Of a stretch of 64,000 nucleotides of DNA, positions 54,776 through 64,000 are shown piece after piece. Within the stretch, counting starts at the first letter, position 1. Each line of letters opens with the position of its first letter. Below the pieces are notes generated by a model. That model was not told the DNA's origin and searched no databases. It saw only the letters and a program-made list of their open reading frames with translations. Source of the stretch: Neorhizobium petrolearium. GTDB lineage: Bacteria; Pseudomonadota; Alphaproteobacteria; Rhizobiales; Rhizobiaceae. A program made the position numbers and the translations under genes. Location of the stretch: assembly GCF_017873175.1 (NCBI RefSeq), contig NZ_JAGGJW010000001.1, forward strand, positions 372,001-436,000, given 5' to 3'.

Positions 54776-55594
54776 ATGAAATCGTCTCGTTTCGACGCCA
54801 CGGTCCTCACGCTGGGTTTCGCCTTCCTCTATATCCCGATCATCATCCTGGTGATCTATTCCTTCAATGCTTCCCGTCTGGTGACCGTCTGGGGCGGCTT
54901 TTCGTTTCAATGGTACCGCACGATGTGGTCGAACCAGGGCCTGATGGACGCCGCCTGGATTACGGCACGGGTCGGTGTCCTTAGCGCCACGATCGGTACC
55001 GTTCTCGGCACGCTTGCTGCCCTTTCGCTCGTGCGTTTTTCCCGCTTTCCGGGCCGGATGCTGTTTTCGGGCATGATCTATGCGCCGCTCGTTATGCCGG
55101 AGGTCATCACCGGCCTGTCATTGCTGCTGTTGTTCGTGGCGGTTGGGATCGACCGCGGCTTCTGGACGGTCGTCATCGCGCACACGACGTTCACTATGTG
55201 TTATGTGGCGATCGTCGTGCAGTCACGCCTCATGACCTTCGACCGCAGCCTGGAGGAGGCGGCGCTCGATCTCGGCTGCCCGCCGGTCAAGACTTTCTTC
55301 AGGATCACTCTGCCGTTGATCATGCCGGCGGTGATTGCCGGCTGGATGCTCGCTTTCACGCTGTCGCTTGATGATCTGGTGATCGCGAGTTTCACGACCG
55401 GCCCCGGCGCGACGACCCTGCCGATCAAGATCTATTCCCAGGTGAGGTTGGGCGTGACGCCGGAAATCAACGCCATCTGTACCATTCTCATCGGCTTGGT
55501 CACGCTGGGCGTCATCGCCGCCTCGATCAGCACCAAGCGGGCGGAACTGCGTCGCATCCGCGACGAGCATGTCGCGCTGCGCGGGGTGACCTGA
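54776..55594 (+). CDS. potI: PotI, putrescine ABC permease
   Basis: A 272-residue permease with about six helices and the EAA motif LEEAALDLGCPPVKTFFRI, nearly parallel to that of PotH. It is last gene of potFGHI, ending 22 bp before the end of the convergent AsmA-family gene, with no clear terminator between. Confidence 0.93.
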   Translation: MKSSRFDATVLTLGFAFLYIPIIILVIYSFNASRLVTVWGGFSFQWYRTMWSNQGLMDAAWITARVGVLSATIGTVLGTLAALSLVRFSRFPGRMLFSGMIYAPLVMPEVITGLSLLLLFVAVGIDRGFWTVVIAHTTFTMCYVAIVVQSRLMTFDRSLEEAALDLGCPPVKTFFRITLPLIMPAVIAGWMLAFTLSLDDLVIASFTTGPGATTLPIKIYSQVRLGVTPEINAICTILIGLVTLGVIAASISTKRAELRRIRDEHVALRGVT

Positions 55595-55616
55595 TGGGGC
55601 AAGTGCAGCAGACCGT

Positions 55617-57476
55617 TTATTGAGCGGGCTTGGCTGGAGTTTGCGAAATCGCCCAGATGACCGGGTTCGGCCATGAGCCGCCGACGAAGACAATGAACGG
55701 CGTGACGTTCGGGGTCGGCGTCGTTGGCTCGATGCTGGCGGAGAGCGCCAGACTGTTGCTGGCATAGGGAATGACGCCGGAAAGTGTGAGCGTTTCTCCG
55801 CCGCTAATGACTTTGCCGTCCAGAATATCGGCCGAACCGCCTTCAAGATTGGCCGATATAGCGATGCTGTCGAACTCGAAATTGCCGCTGCCGGCCTCGC
55901 TGAGAGGGAAATAAGGTTTCTGCGTCGCCAGCTGCCGGACTCCCGCGAGATTGACGCCCGGCAAGAAACCACGTTCCGTGCGCAAGCGGATGCTTCCCTT
56001 TCCGTCTCTCCACGTTGTGGCAGTCAGTGGCCGGTCGGTATCAAGCGACAGTTCCAGCGATCCGCGCGCTATGGGTAGCGGTCCGGCCAACCCGAGTTCT
56101 CGGACGATATTGCCGAAATCGGCATTCTGAACGGAAAGCCGCAAGGCGACGCCTCCCGGCCCTTCGCCTTTCGCTGTGGCGATCCGGCCAGTGAGGCGCC
56201 CGGTTTCGAAATCGCTGTCGGCAATATCGATACGAGACTGGTCTGCGGTCTTCATCACGCTGATGGCCGCCTCGGAGAGGTGGAAGGGACCGAGCCTCGC
56301 CTGCTGTGCGGAAAGTCTGAGGTCGAGTTCAAGGCCATTGTGCAGATCAACGTTGCTATTGGCATCTTTCATGCCCGAGGGGGCGATCGCATCAAGAATC
56401 CCGGAAAGATCCATCCAGTCGAATGCGAGTGTGCCGGTCAGTCTCGGCAATCGGTTCGACGGAAGCAGAAGATCGAGGATGCCCGTCGCCTTCGCGTCAT
56501 TGAGGCCGAGGGACAGGTTCTCGAAGCGCAGGAAATCGTCATTGGTCACCAGCCGGGCATTGAACGAAAGGCTTTTCAACCGTTCAGCACCGGCGAGTCT
56601 TACGCCGGCCCAGTCCATGAGCGCGGGAAGATCGGGAACCGTAAAATCGGCCTCGCCGGAAAGGAAACCGTGAACGGCAAGGTTGGCGACGCCATCGAAG
56701 CGACCGTGGAATAGATCGGACCGGATTGTGCCGGATGCATTGCCGCTTTTGCCGGAGAGCAGCAGCAGGGGTTGCGTTGAACTCATGTCCAGGCTCAGCC
56801 TGCGACCGTTGAATTCCGCATCGGCTATTATCTCAAGGCGCCGGGAAAGCCAGGGCCATTGCAGCATACCATTGATGGCCGAGAAATGCGTGACGTGGCC
56901 GCTCGAAACATCGGAAATTTCCAGAATCCCGTTGGTGATGCGGACCTCGCCCATTTGGGCGTCGTCATCGGAAGCGAGTGCCTGACCATTGCCGTCCGCC
57001 TTGGCGTCCCGAACAGCACGACTAAGCAGTCCGTCATTTGCCCAATCAAGTCGCCCGCTCGCATCCCGTAAAACGTAGATTTCCGGATGGGTGAGGCGAA
57101 AATCCTGGAACTCTGGCTTGCCCATCACGGCTTCGAAAAGATCGAATGAAGCGGAAAGCCGCGACACCCGCCCGAGTACCCGCTCGCCGCTCTCTGTCGG
57201 CTTGCGGATTGTGATGTCTCTCAGCGTGATGCGCGGTTTCGGCCAGAACCGGATGTCCGGTTGCCCCTCGATCGTGACATTGTGGCCTGTCCATTGGGCA
57301 ACCGCCCGCTCCATGCCCTCCCGCACGGCGGTTGAGGAGATGAGGAATGGCGCGACGAGTTGAAAAAGCGCAAAAAGGCTCAGTACGAAGAGGGCGGTCA
57401 TCAGCAAGCGTCGCCACCGCCGGCCAAGCGGGCGGCGCAGGTTTTTCAAGAGATTTCCAAACCCGTTGGTGTGCAT
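55617..57476 (-). CDS. AsmA-family membrane-anchored protein
   Basis: About 619 residues from the ATG at 57476, with a basic N-terminus and one membrane helix (about 26-50, MTALFVLSLFALFQLVAPF), then a large beta-rich periplasmic region (VTIEGQPDIRFWPKPRITLR is the AsmA opening, repeats of similar strands, and the AsmA C-terminal domain near 430-560). AsmA proteins affect outer-membrane lipid homeostasis. It is divergent from the acetoacetyl-CoA synthetase gene. The 16 codons upstream of the chosen start are not family-like. Confidence 0.85.
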   Translation of the reverse strand: MHTNGFGNLLKNLRRPLGRRWRRLLMTALFVLSLFALFQLVAPFLISSTAVREGMERAVAQWTGHNVTIEGQPDIRFWPKPRITLRDITIRKPTESGERVLGRVSRLSASFDLFEAVMGKPEFQDFRLTHPEIYVLRDASGRLDWANDGLLSRAVRDAKADGNGQALASDDDAQMGEVRITNGILEISDVSSGHVTHFSAINGMLQWPWLSRRLEIIADAEFNGRRLSLDMSSTQPLLLLSGKSGNASGTIRSDLFHGRFDGVANLAVHGFLSGEADFTVPDLPALMDWAGVRLAGAERLKSLSFNARLVTNDDFLRFENLSLGLNDAKATGILDLLLPSNRLPRLTGTLAFDWMDLSGILDAIAPSGMKDANSNVDLHNGLELDLRLSAQQARLGPFHLSEAAISVMKTADQSRIDIADSDFETGRLTGRIATAKGEGPGGVALRLSVQNADFGNIVRELGLAGPLPIARGSLELSLDTDRPLTATTWRDGKGSIRLRTERGFLPGVNLAGVRQLATQKPYFPLSEAGSGNFEFDSIAISANLEGGSADILDGKVISGGETLTLSGVIPYASNSLALSASIEPTTPTPNVTPFIVFVGGSWPNPVIWAISQTPAKPAQ

Positions 57477-57622
57477 GTTCCACGCGAATATAGGAAATGA
57501 CGACCCTGCGCAAATCCGCGCCACGTCCTGCTGCTGTCCTCTTTATCATGCGGTGCAACATGCTATACAGGCCGACGCTTGGGCTTCGCGCTCGCAGTAC
57601 ACGGATGGGAGGAGGATTGGGA

Positions 57623-59575
<1,953 letters not shown>

Positions 59576-59639
59576 ATCCCGGCATCAAGGTGTGTCAGGG
59601 TGAGGCATCCCGGAGGGAAATTCCCAAAAATGGGCACCG

Positions 59640-59654
59640 TTAACCTCCCGTTAA
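59640..59654 (+). promoter_or_regulatory. CtrA-type box upstream of a candidate small RNA
   Basis: TTAA-CCTCCCG-TTAA matches the CtrA consensus TTAA-N7-TTAA exactly. It lies 65 bp after the acetoacetyl-CoA synthetase stop, about 40 bp before the proposed small RNA, where a CtrA-activated promoter would be expected. Confidence 0.55.
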
Positions 59655-59679
59655 GCCGCATTGATCAAAAGTGGCGCAA

Positions 59680-59799
59680 CATGGACTCATCCGGTGTATG
59701 GAAGGCGCGTAGCCGCGAGCTTTCATAGACATGATGTCTCCACCGACCCTCGTTGGACAGCATTTAACTTTAAAGGCAGCTTTGGCTGCCTTTCTTTTA
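59680..59799 (+). ncRNA. Candidate small RNA of about 120 nt
   Basis: A non-coding stretch between acsA2 and a convergent permease gene. It begins downstream of a CtrA-type box and ends in a textbook Rho-independent terminator (59772-59798). It includes the small inverted repeat AGACATGATGTCT (about 59727-59739) and no ORF of note. The 5' end is a guess from promoter spacing. I do not recognise a known RNA family. A long 3' UTR of acsA2 is the alternative. Confidence 0.4.
59772..59798. terminator. Rho-independent terminator, usable in both directions
   Basis: Stem AAAGGCAGC (59772-59780) with GCTGCCTTT (59785-59793), TTTG loop, tail TTTCTTTT. A flanking A-run on the left also lets it end minus-strand transcription from the convergent permease gene. 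Confidence 0.85.
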
Positions 59800-59831
59800 A
59801 AATGAAATACACCCTTAGATTGCTTAGCCAT

Positions 59832-61502
59832 TTAATGCAATTTATCCAGGGATCGCGAAACCAGCACTACGGGAATGAGTCCGGCCAGGACGATGATGAT
59901 TGAGGCGACAGACGAATCTTCGATCCTCGCTCGCGAGGCGTCTTCGTAGACGAGGGTCGCAAGGGTGTTGAAGTTGAACGGGCGAAGCAGGATCGTCGCG
60001 GACAGTTCCTTCATCGTTTCGATGAAGACGAAGAGTGCAGCGGTCAGCAGTGCGGGGCGCATATTGGGCAGAAGCACCGACCACAGCGTCTGGCGGCGGT
60101 TCCGACCAAGCGCACGAGCCGCCATGTCGAGATGCGGCGAAAGTTTCTGAAAGCCGGCATCGAGATTGCCCTCCGCCATGGTCATGAACCTTACTGTGCA
60201 GGCATAGACGATCGCAAATCCGGTGCCCGAAAGCAGAAGTCCGGTCGAAATTCCAAAGCTGGTCCGCAGGAGGCCGTCGACGGCATTGTCGAAGCCGGCA
60301 AGCGGAATGAGAACGCCGATTGCCAGCACCGTACCCGGAACTCCGTAGCCGAGAGAAGCAGCCCGTCCGGCAAAGCCCGTCAAGGTGGATCGTTCGCTAC
60401 GGGCGGCATAAGAGAGGACGAAGCCAAGGCAGACCGCACAAAGAGCCGCCGCCGCCGAGACGGCGACGCTGTTCCAGAATGCATTGATCAGCCGCGGATC
60501 GGCAAAGTCCTCGATGCGTGCGACTGCAAAACGGCCCATGACCAGGAACGGGATGAGGAAGCCGATCGCCACAGGCAGGGCGCAGAAGGCGGTCGCGAGC
60601 CAGGCCCTTGTTCGGGGAAGCTGCGGCCGGGTGACGCCACTGGCAGGCGCGGTCGTCCTGTTGCCTGCAAAACGTTGCTGGCGGCGGGCGGTGCGCTCGA
60701 TGAGTATCACCACAGCGACGAAGAGCAGCAGGATGGCAGCGATCTGCGCGGCGCCGGAAAGACTGCCGCGGTTGAGCCAGGTATCATAGATCGCAAAGGT
60801 CAGCGTATTGACGCCGAGGAATTCCACCGCGCCGATATCGTTTAGCGTCTCCATCATCACCAGCGTCAGGCCGATCATGATCGCCGGCCGTGCCATCGGT
60901 ATCTGCACCTTGAGGAATACGCGAAGCGGTCCGGCACCGAGCGTGCGCGCGACATCGGCGGCCGCGCGTCCTTGCATCATGAACATCGATCGGCAGGCGA
61001 GATAGACATAGGGGTAAAGCACGGAAGAAAGCACGAGCACCGCTCCGCCGAGCGAGCGGATATCCGGAAACCAATAGTCGCGGGCTGTCCGGTAAGCAAA
61101 GATCTGCCGGTACCAGGTCTGCATTGGTCCTGTGAAATCCAGGAATTCTCCGAAAGCGTAGGCGGCGAGATAGGAAGGGATCGCAAGCGGCAGCACCAGG
61201 GCCGCGGAGAGCAGCCGGCGACCGGGAAACTCGAAGCTCGTTACCAGCCAGGCTGTAAGAATGCCGAAAATGGCGGTCACCATTCCGGTGAAGAACAGCA
61301 ACCGGATGGTCCTGCCAGTGGCGCGTGGCACGACGTTGGCGATCACATGCTGCCAAGTGTCGTCGCCGCCCGATGCGGCAATCCAGATGATGGCCAGGAT
61401 CGGCATCGCGACGATGACCGCTATCCCCATCGCGATCAAGGACAACGATCGGCGTGGCTGACGCGCTTTTGGCGCCGCGACGGAAGATACTGAAACCTGC
61501 AA
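59832..61502 (-). CDS. Fused two-domain ABC permease (Fe(III)/FbpB-ThiP type)
   Basis: A 556-residue permease with about twelve membrane helices in two homologous halves, each with an EAA-like loop (AAADVARTLGAGPLRVFLKV and MAARALGRNRRQTLWSV). This fused architecture is typical of Fe(III) (SfuB/FbpB) and thiamine (ThiP) importers; sequence feel favours Fe(III). No binding-protein or ATPase gene is adjacent in the window. The start is TTG at 61502, chosen because GAGGAG lies about 6 nt upstream; the first internal ATG is about 24 residues in. A hairpin covers this SD. Confidence 0.8.
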   Translation of the reverse strand: MQVSVSSVAAPKARQPRRSLSLIAMGIAVIVAMPILAIIWIAASGGDDTWQHVIANVVPRATGRTIRLLFFTGMVTAIFGILTAWLVTSFEFPGRRLLSAALVLPLAIPSYLAAYAFGEFLDFTGPMQTWYRQIFAYRTARDYWFPDIRSLGGAVLVLSSVLYPYVYLACRSMFMMQGRAAADVARTLGAGPLRVFLKVQIPMARPAIMIGLTLVMMETLNDIGAVEFLGVNTLTFAIYDTWLNRGSLSGAAQIAAILLLFVAVVILIERTARRQQRFAGNRTTAPASGVTRPQLPRTRAWLATAFCALPVAIGFLIPFLVMGRFAVARIEDFADPRLINAFWNSVAVSAAAALCAVCLGFVLSYAARSERSTLTGFAGRAASLGYGVPGTVLAIGVLIPLAGFDNAVDGLLRTSFGISTGLLLSGTGFAIVYACTVRFMTMAEGNLDAGFQKLSPHLDMAARALGRNRRQTLWSVLLPNMRPALLTAALFVFIETMKELSATILLRPFNFNTLATLVYEDASRARIEDSSVASIIIVLAGLIPVVLVSRSLDKLH

Positions 61503-61507
61503 ACTCT

Positions 61508-61528
61508 ACTCCTCTTTATAGGAGGAGT
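61508..61528 (-). promoter_or_regulatory. Hairpin covering the SD of the permease gene
   Basis: On the mRNA (minus) strand ACTCCTC (61528-61522) and GAGGAGT (61514-61508) form a perfect 7-bp stem around a 7-nt loop. The second arm is the SD itself, just before the TTG start. It may limit translation, in line with the weak start codon. Confidence 0.5.
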
Positions 61529-61544
61529 GCTAAAGCGCGCCGGC

Positions 61545-64000
61545 TCAGTTCGCAAGCACCCTTGGCGAGGGGAAGCTGATTTCCACCAGCGTGCCTTCGT
61601 TCGGCGCGGACGTGATCGCAAAGGCGGCCCGGTTCGCATCCACCATCGCCTTGGTGAGCGGCAGGCCAAGCCCGGTGCCGTCGCCACGCCTGCGGGAACT
61701 GCCTGCCACTTGCCGGAACGGCTTCATGGCAAGCTCGAGTTCCGAGCGGGTCATGCCGATACCCGTGTCGCGGATGCGCAGTACCACGTTGCCGTTCGGC
61801 TCGTAGGCCGTCGAGACGACGATCTGCCCCCCCGAAGGCGTGAAGCGGATGGCGTTCGACAGGATGTTGAGCACGATCTGCTTGATCGAGCGAAGATCGG
61901 CGACGACAGGTGGCACGGCATGCGACAGCGCGGTGCGGATGATCACCCGCTGGCTGTTTGCCTGCGGTTGCACCAGCGAGACGGCTTCCGAAACAGTCTC
62001 GTTGAGGCCGACGGAGACGAAATCGAGTTCCATCTCGCCCGCCTCGATCTTGGAAATATCGAGCAGGTCGTTGACGATGTCGAGTACATGCCGGCCCGAG
62101 CGGCCGATGTCGTTGGCATATTCGACGTAGCGCGGGTGGCCGATCGGCCCGAAGCGCTCGGTCGCCATCATGTCGGCGAAGCCGATGATCGCGTTGAGCG
62201 GCGTACGGATCTCATGGCTTACATGGGCGAGGAACTCGCTCTTGTGGGCATTCGCCGTTTCGGCGGCCCGCTTGGCGGTGCGCAATTCGTCTTCCGTGCG
62301 TTTCCACTGGGTGATGTCGCGGATGACGGCGCAGTAGCCGTTGGAGGAGGTGAGCTTGCCGATCGTCATGAAGAGCGGCAGGAACCCGCCCGATGCCTCG
62401 CGGCCGATCACTTCCCGGCCGTCGTTCAGCACGCTTGCGACACCGTGGCCCGAAAGCCCGCTGAGGTAATCCAGAATGGCCCGTTGGCTTTCATGTGCGA
62501 AGAGCGTGACGAAGGGTTTGCCGTTGATTTCTTCATTGTCGTAGTTGAAGAGCGCGCTCGCCGCCCTGTTCAGGGAACGGATATCGCCTTCCGCACCGAT
62601 GATCACGACACCATCGGTCGCCGTTTCCAGGATGGCGCGCAGTTCCTCCACTTCGACCTGGAGCCTTGCCAGTTGGTCGGCGGGTCGCAGGGGCCGAATC
62701 GGGATGACCTCGCTCGCTTCGCCGCTCTCGGATATTGTCGAACTTTCGGCGGAGACTGGCATCAGGGCCAGCATAAGTGCGGTTGTGTCGTCAAAGCGGA
62801 CGGACTGCAGGCGGGCCGTCACGGGTACGATGACGTCGTCGGCCCGCACGACGACCATGCCGCCAGCCTCCGTCGTCTTGCCTTCCAAATCCTGGCGCTG
62901 CAGGAGCGCATCAAGGCCGCCGACCTCCACCAGTGCATCGATAGACGCATAGCCAGTGAGCCGTAGGAATTCCGGATTGCCGTGGATCAGCCGGTCGCCG
63001 CTATGTATCAGAAGCGCCACCGGCATCTGGTCGATAATCTCGGCGGAAAAACTGATCCTTTCCCGCACCGGGATCATCCGGTTCAGGATCTCGCGGTCGG
63101 AAAACTCCGGTTGCAGGGCAGCCGGCTCTTCGGCAGCCGTCTCACTGTCCTCGGCTGGCCCGTCCGGAATATCGGCCAAAGCCTCGTTCGCTGCCTCCGC
63201 GAAAGCCGCCGCCTCGGCGTCGGAAATTTCTTCTTCGAGAGCGGCCCGCTCTTCCGATGCGTCCTGCGCCTCGATCAGGCTTTCCAGCGAAGTATCGTCA
63301 ACCGCTTCGGGAGCTGTAAGGTTGGAGCCTTCGCCCTGCGGCGTTTTGGCTCCCTTCGCAACCGGTTCGATCCGCTCCACGGCGGGCGTTTCCGGTTCAG
63401 CCGGAGTTTTGGACGTTTCCTCGTCGCGTCGGCCGACGAAATCGTCAAGCTGGCGGGCAATCTCGCGAAATGCCGCCTGCTCGCCGGGCGTCAGTCCATC
63501 GCGGCGGTTGGAGCGCCGCTCTTCGAGCTGGATCACCTTGTCGGAATGGCGGCGGCCAGGATTTTCCACGATCTTCAGCGCAGGGCGTTCCCCCTCCGGC
63601 CAGTCGAGTGCAGAGGAAGCCTGCCCGCCAGTCGCGGGCGTTTGAGCCTCCTCCGATGGCCGATCCGAAGAGCGCTCTTCGGCGCCGTTTTCTTCCTCAG
63701 GCTGTAGGGTGATCTCCTCCGCCTGCAATTCAGGCGCTTCCTGCAAAGTCTCAATCGGTTCTGCGGTCGTATCTGTCTCCGGCCCGACGGCATCCTCCGG
63801 TACGGTGCGGGTCAGCGTGAGGCCGATTGCGTTCGGGTCCTCGGTCGCGTCGCCGATCCGAACGATGCCGAAACCCCGGAAACCGTCGAACTCGCGGGTG
63901 CGCGTATAAGTCGGCAAGGCGGCAAGATCGACCGGCACCATGAGCGATGTTCCCTCGACCGGCCACCAGATGGTCTTGCCGGACCAGGTATCGCGCTTGT
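61545..64000 (-). CDS. cbrA: CbrA, PAS-domain histidine kinase (PdhS/DivJ-PleC group), N-terminus beyond the window
   Basis: About 818 residues are visible; the frame stays open to the right edge, so the N-terminus is missing and an internal Met at 63941 is not the start. After a long acidic, Pro/Glu-rich linker come two PAS regions, then the H-box FLAHVSHEIRTPLNAIIGFA (His codon at 62214-62216), N-box NILSNAIRFTP, G1 IRDTGIGM and G2 GDGTGLGLP. No membrane helix is seen in the visible part, as in CbrA. In S. meliloti CbrA acts on DivK and so on CtrA, affecting envelope, motility and symbiosis. The neighbourhood with acsA2 agrees. The symbol rests on this synteny and the domains. Confidence 0.78.
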   Translation of the reverse strand, partial: KRDTWSGKTIWWPVEGTSLMVPVDLAALPTYTRTREFDGFRGFGIVRIGDATEDPNAIGLTLTRTVPEDAVGPETDTTAEPIETLQEAPELQAEEITLQPEEENGAEERSSDRPSEEAQTPATGGQASSALDWPEGERPALKIVENPGRRHSDKVIQLEERRSNRRDGLTPGEQAAFREIARQLDDFVGRRDEETSKTPAEPETPAVERIEPVAKGAKTPQGEGSNLTAPEAVDDTSLESLIEAQDASEERAALEEEISDAEAAAFAEAANEALADIPDGPAEDSETAAEEPAALQPEFSDREILNRMIPVRERISFSAEIIDQMPVALLIHSGDRLIHGNPEFLRLTGYASIDALVEVGGLDALLQRQDLEGKTTEAGGMVVVRADDVIVPVTARLQSVRFDDTTALMLALMPVSAESSTISESGEASEVIPIRPLRPADQLARLQVEVEELRAILETATDGVVIIGAEGDIRSLNRAASALFNYDNEEINGKPFVTLFAHESQRAILDYLSGLSGHGVASVLNDGREVIGREASGGFLPLFMTIGKLTSSNGYCAVIRDITQWKRTEDELRTAKRAAETANAHKSEFLAHVSHEIRTPLNAIIGFADMMATERFGPIGHPRYVEYANDIGRSGRHVLDIVNDLLDISKIEAGEMELDFVSVGLNETVSEAVSLVQPQANSQRVIIRTALSHAVPPVVADLRSIKQIVLNILSNAIRFTPSGGQIVVSTAYEPNGNVVLRIRDTGIGMTRSELELAMKPFRQVAGSSRRRGDGTGLGLPLTKAMVDANRAAFAITSAPNEGTLVEISFPSPRVLAN

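Noticed and set aside
61527..62966. 479-codon open frame antisense to cbrA
   Set aside because: Shadow of the kinase domains, with no family signature.

Overview
The window looks like a chromosomal segment of a member of the Rhizobiaceae (Rhizobium/Agrobacterium/Sinorhizobium group). Supporting signs are the gene order and the presence of four short flagellins in a row, MotC, FliK of the former 'MotD' type, the orphan regulator Rem, FlaF/FlbT, an alpha-glucoside transport operon (agl), the edd-pgl-zwf block, and the potFGHI / acetoacetyl-CoA synthetase / CbrA neighbourhood. GC content is high and codon use is even throughout. I see no insertion sequence, prophage, tRNA, rRNA or CRISPR array.

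Layout. 1-25.6 kb is the distal half of a flagellar regulon: the 3' end of fliP, a reverse-strand GT41 (O-GlcNAc-transferase-like) glycosyltransferase, flagellin genes flaA-flaB-flaC-flaD each in its own transcription unit, a FliH-like gene with motB-motC-fliK and a lytic transglycosylase, rem, and then flgE-flgK-flgL-flaF-flbT-flgD-fliQ-flhA-fliR, ending in FliJ-like, FlgJ-like, FlgN-like and membrane-anchored accessory genes. 25.7-28.2 kb holds an orphan polysaccharide pair (WecG/TagA-like and Wzz/GumC-like), followed by folD. 29.4-35.9 kb is aglEFGAK (alpha-glucoside ABC importer plus GH13 glucosidase) without its usual LacI-type regulator. 36.0-40.5 kb carries a small PilZ-like gene and, on the minus strand, zwf-pgl-edd (Entner-Doudoroff entry). 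40.6-43.4 kb has puuA/puuB-like gamma-glutamylputrescine genes. 43.5-49.8 kb has a YhiN-type flavoprotein, a chemoreceptor, a LysR regulator and the isocitrate lyase gene aceA. 50.0-55.6 kb has an XRE/ScfR-RamB-type regulator divergent from aceA and the putrescine importer potFGHI. 55.6-64 kb has an AsmA-family protein, acetoacetyl-CoA synthetase, a candidate small RNA, an Fe(III)-type ABC permease, and the truncated histidine kinase gene cbrA.

How the parts fit. Carbon use links alpha-glucosides (agl) to the Entner-Doudoroff pathway (zwf-pgl-edd), and acetate, acetoacetate and storage-polymer carbon (aacS, aceA) to the glyoxylate shunt. Putrescine uptake (pot) may feed the puu enzymes. Motility is tied to the cell cycle: full CtrA-type boxes (TTAA-N7-TTAA) lie upstream of rem, of the fourth flagellin and of the candidate small RNA, and CbrA, which in S. 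meliloti acts on the DivK-CtrA pathway, is in the same window.

The most interesting non-coding signal is a set of short hairpins in the 5' leaders of flaA, flaB and flaC that pair over the Shine-Dalgarno sequence, with compensatory base changes, in a cluster that also encodes FlbT, a known regulator of flagellin mRNA. Similar SD-occluding hairpins precede the PilZ-like gene and the Fe(III)-type permease.
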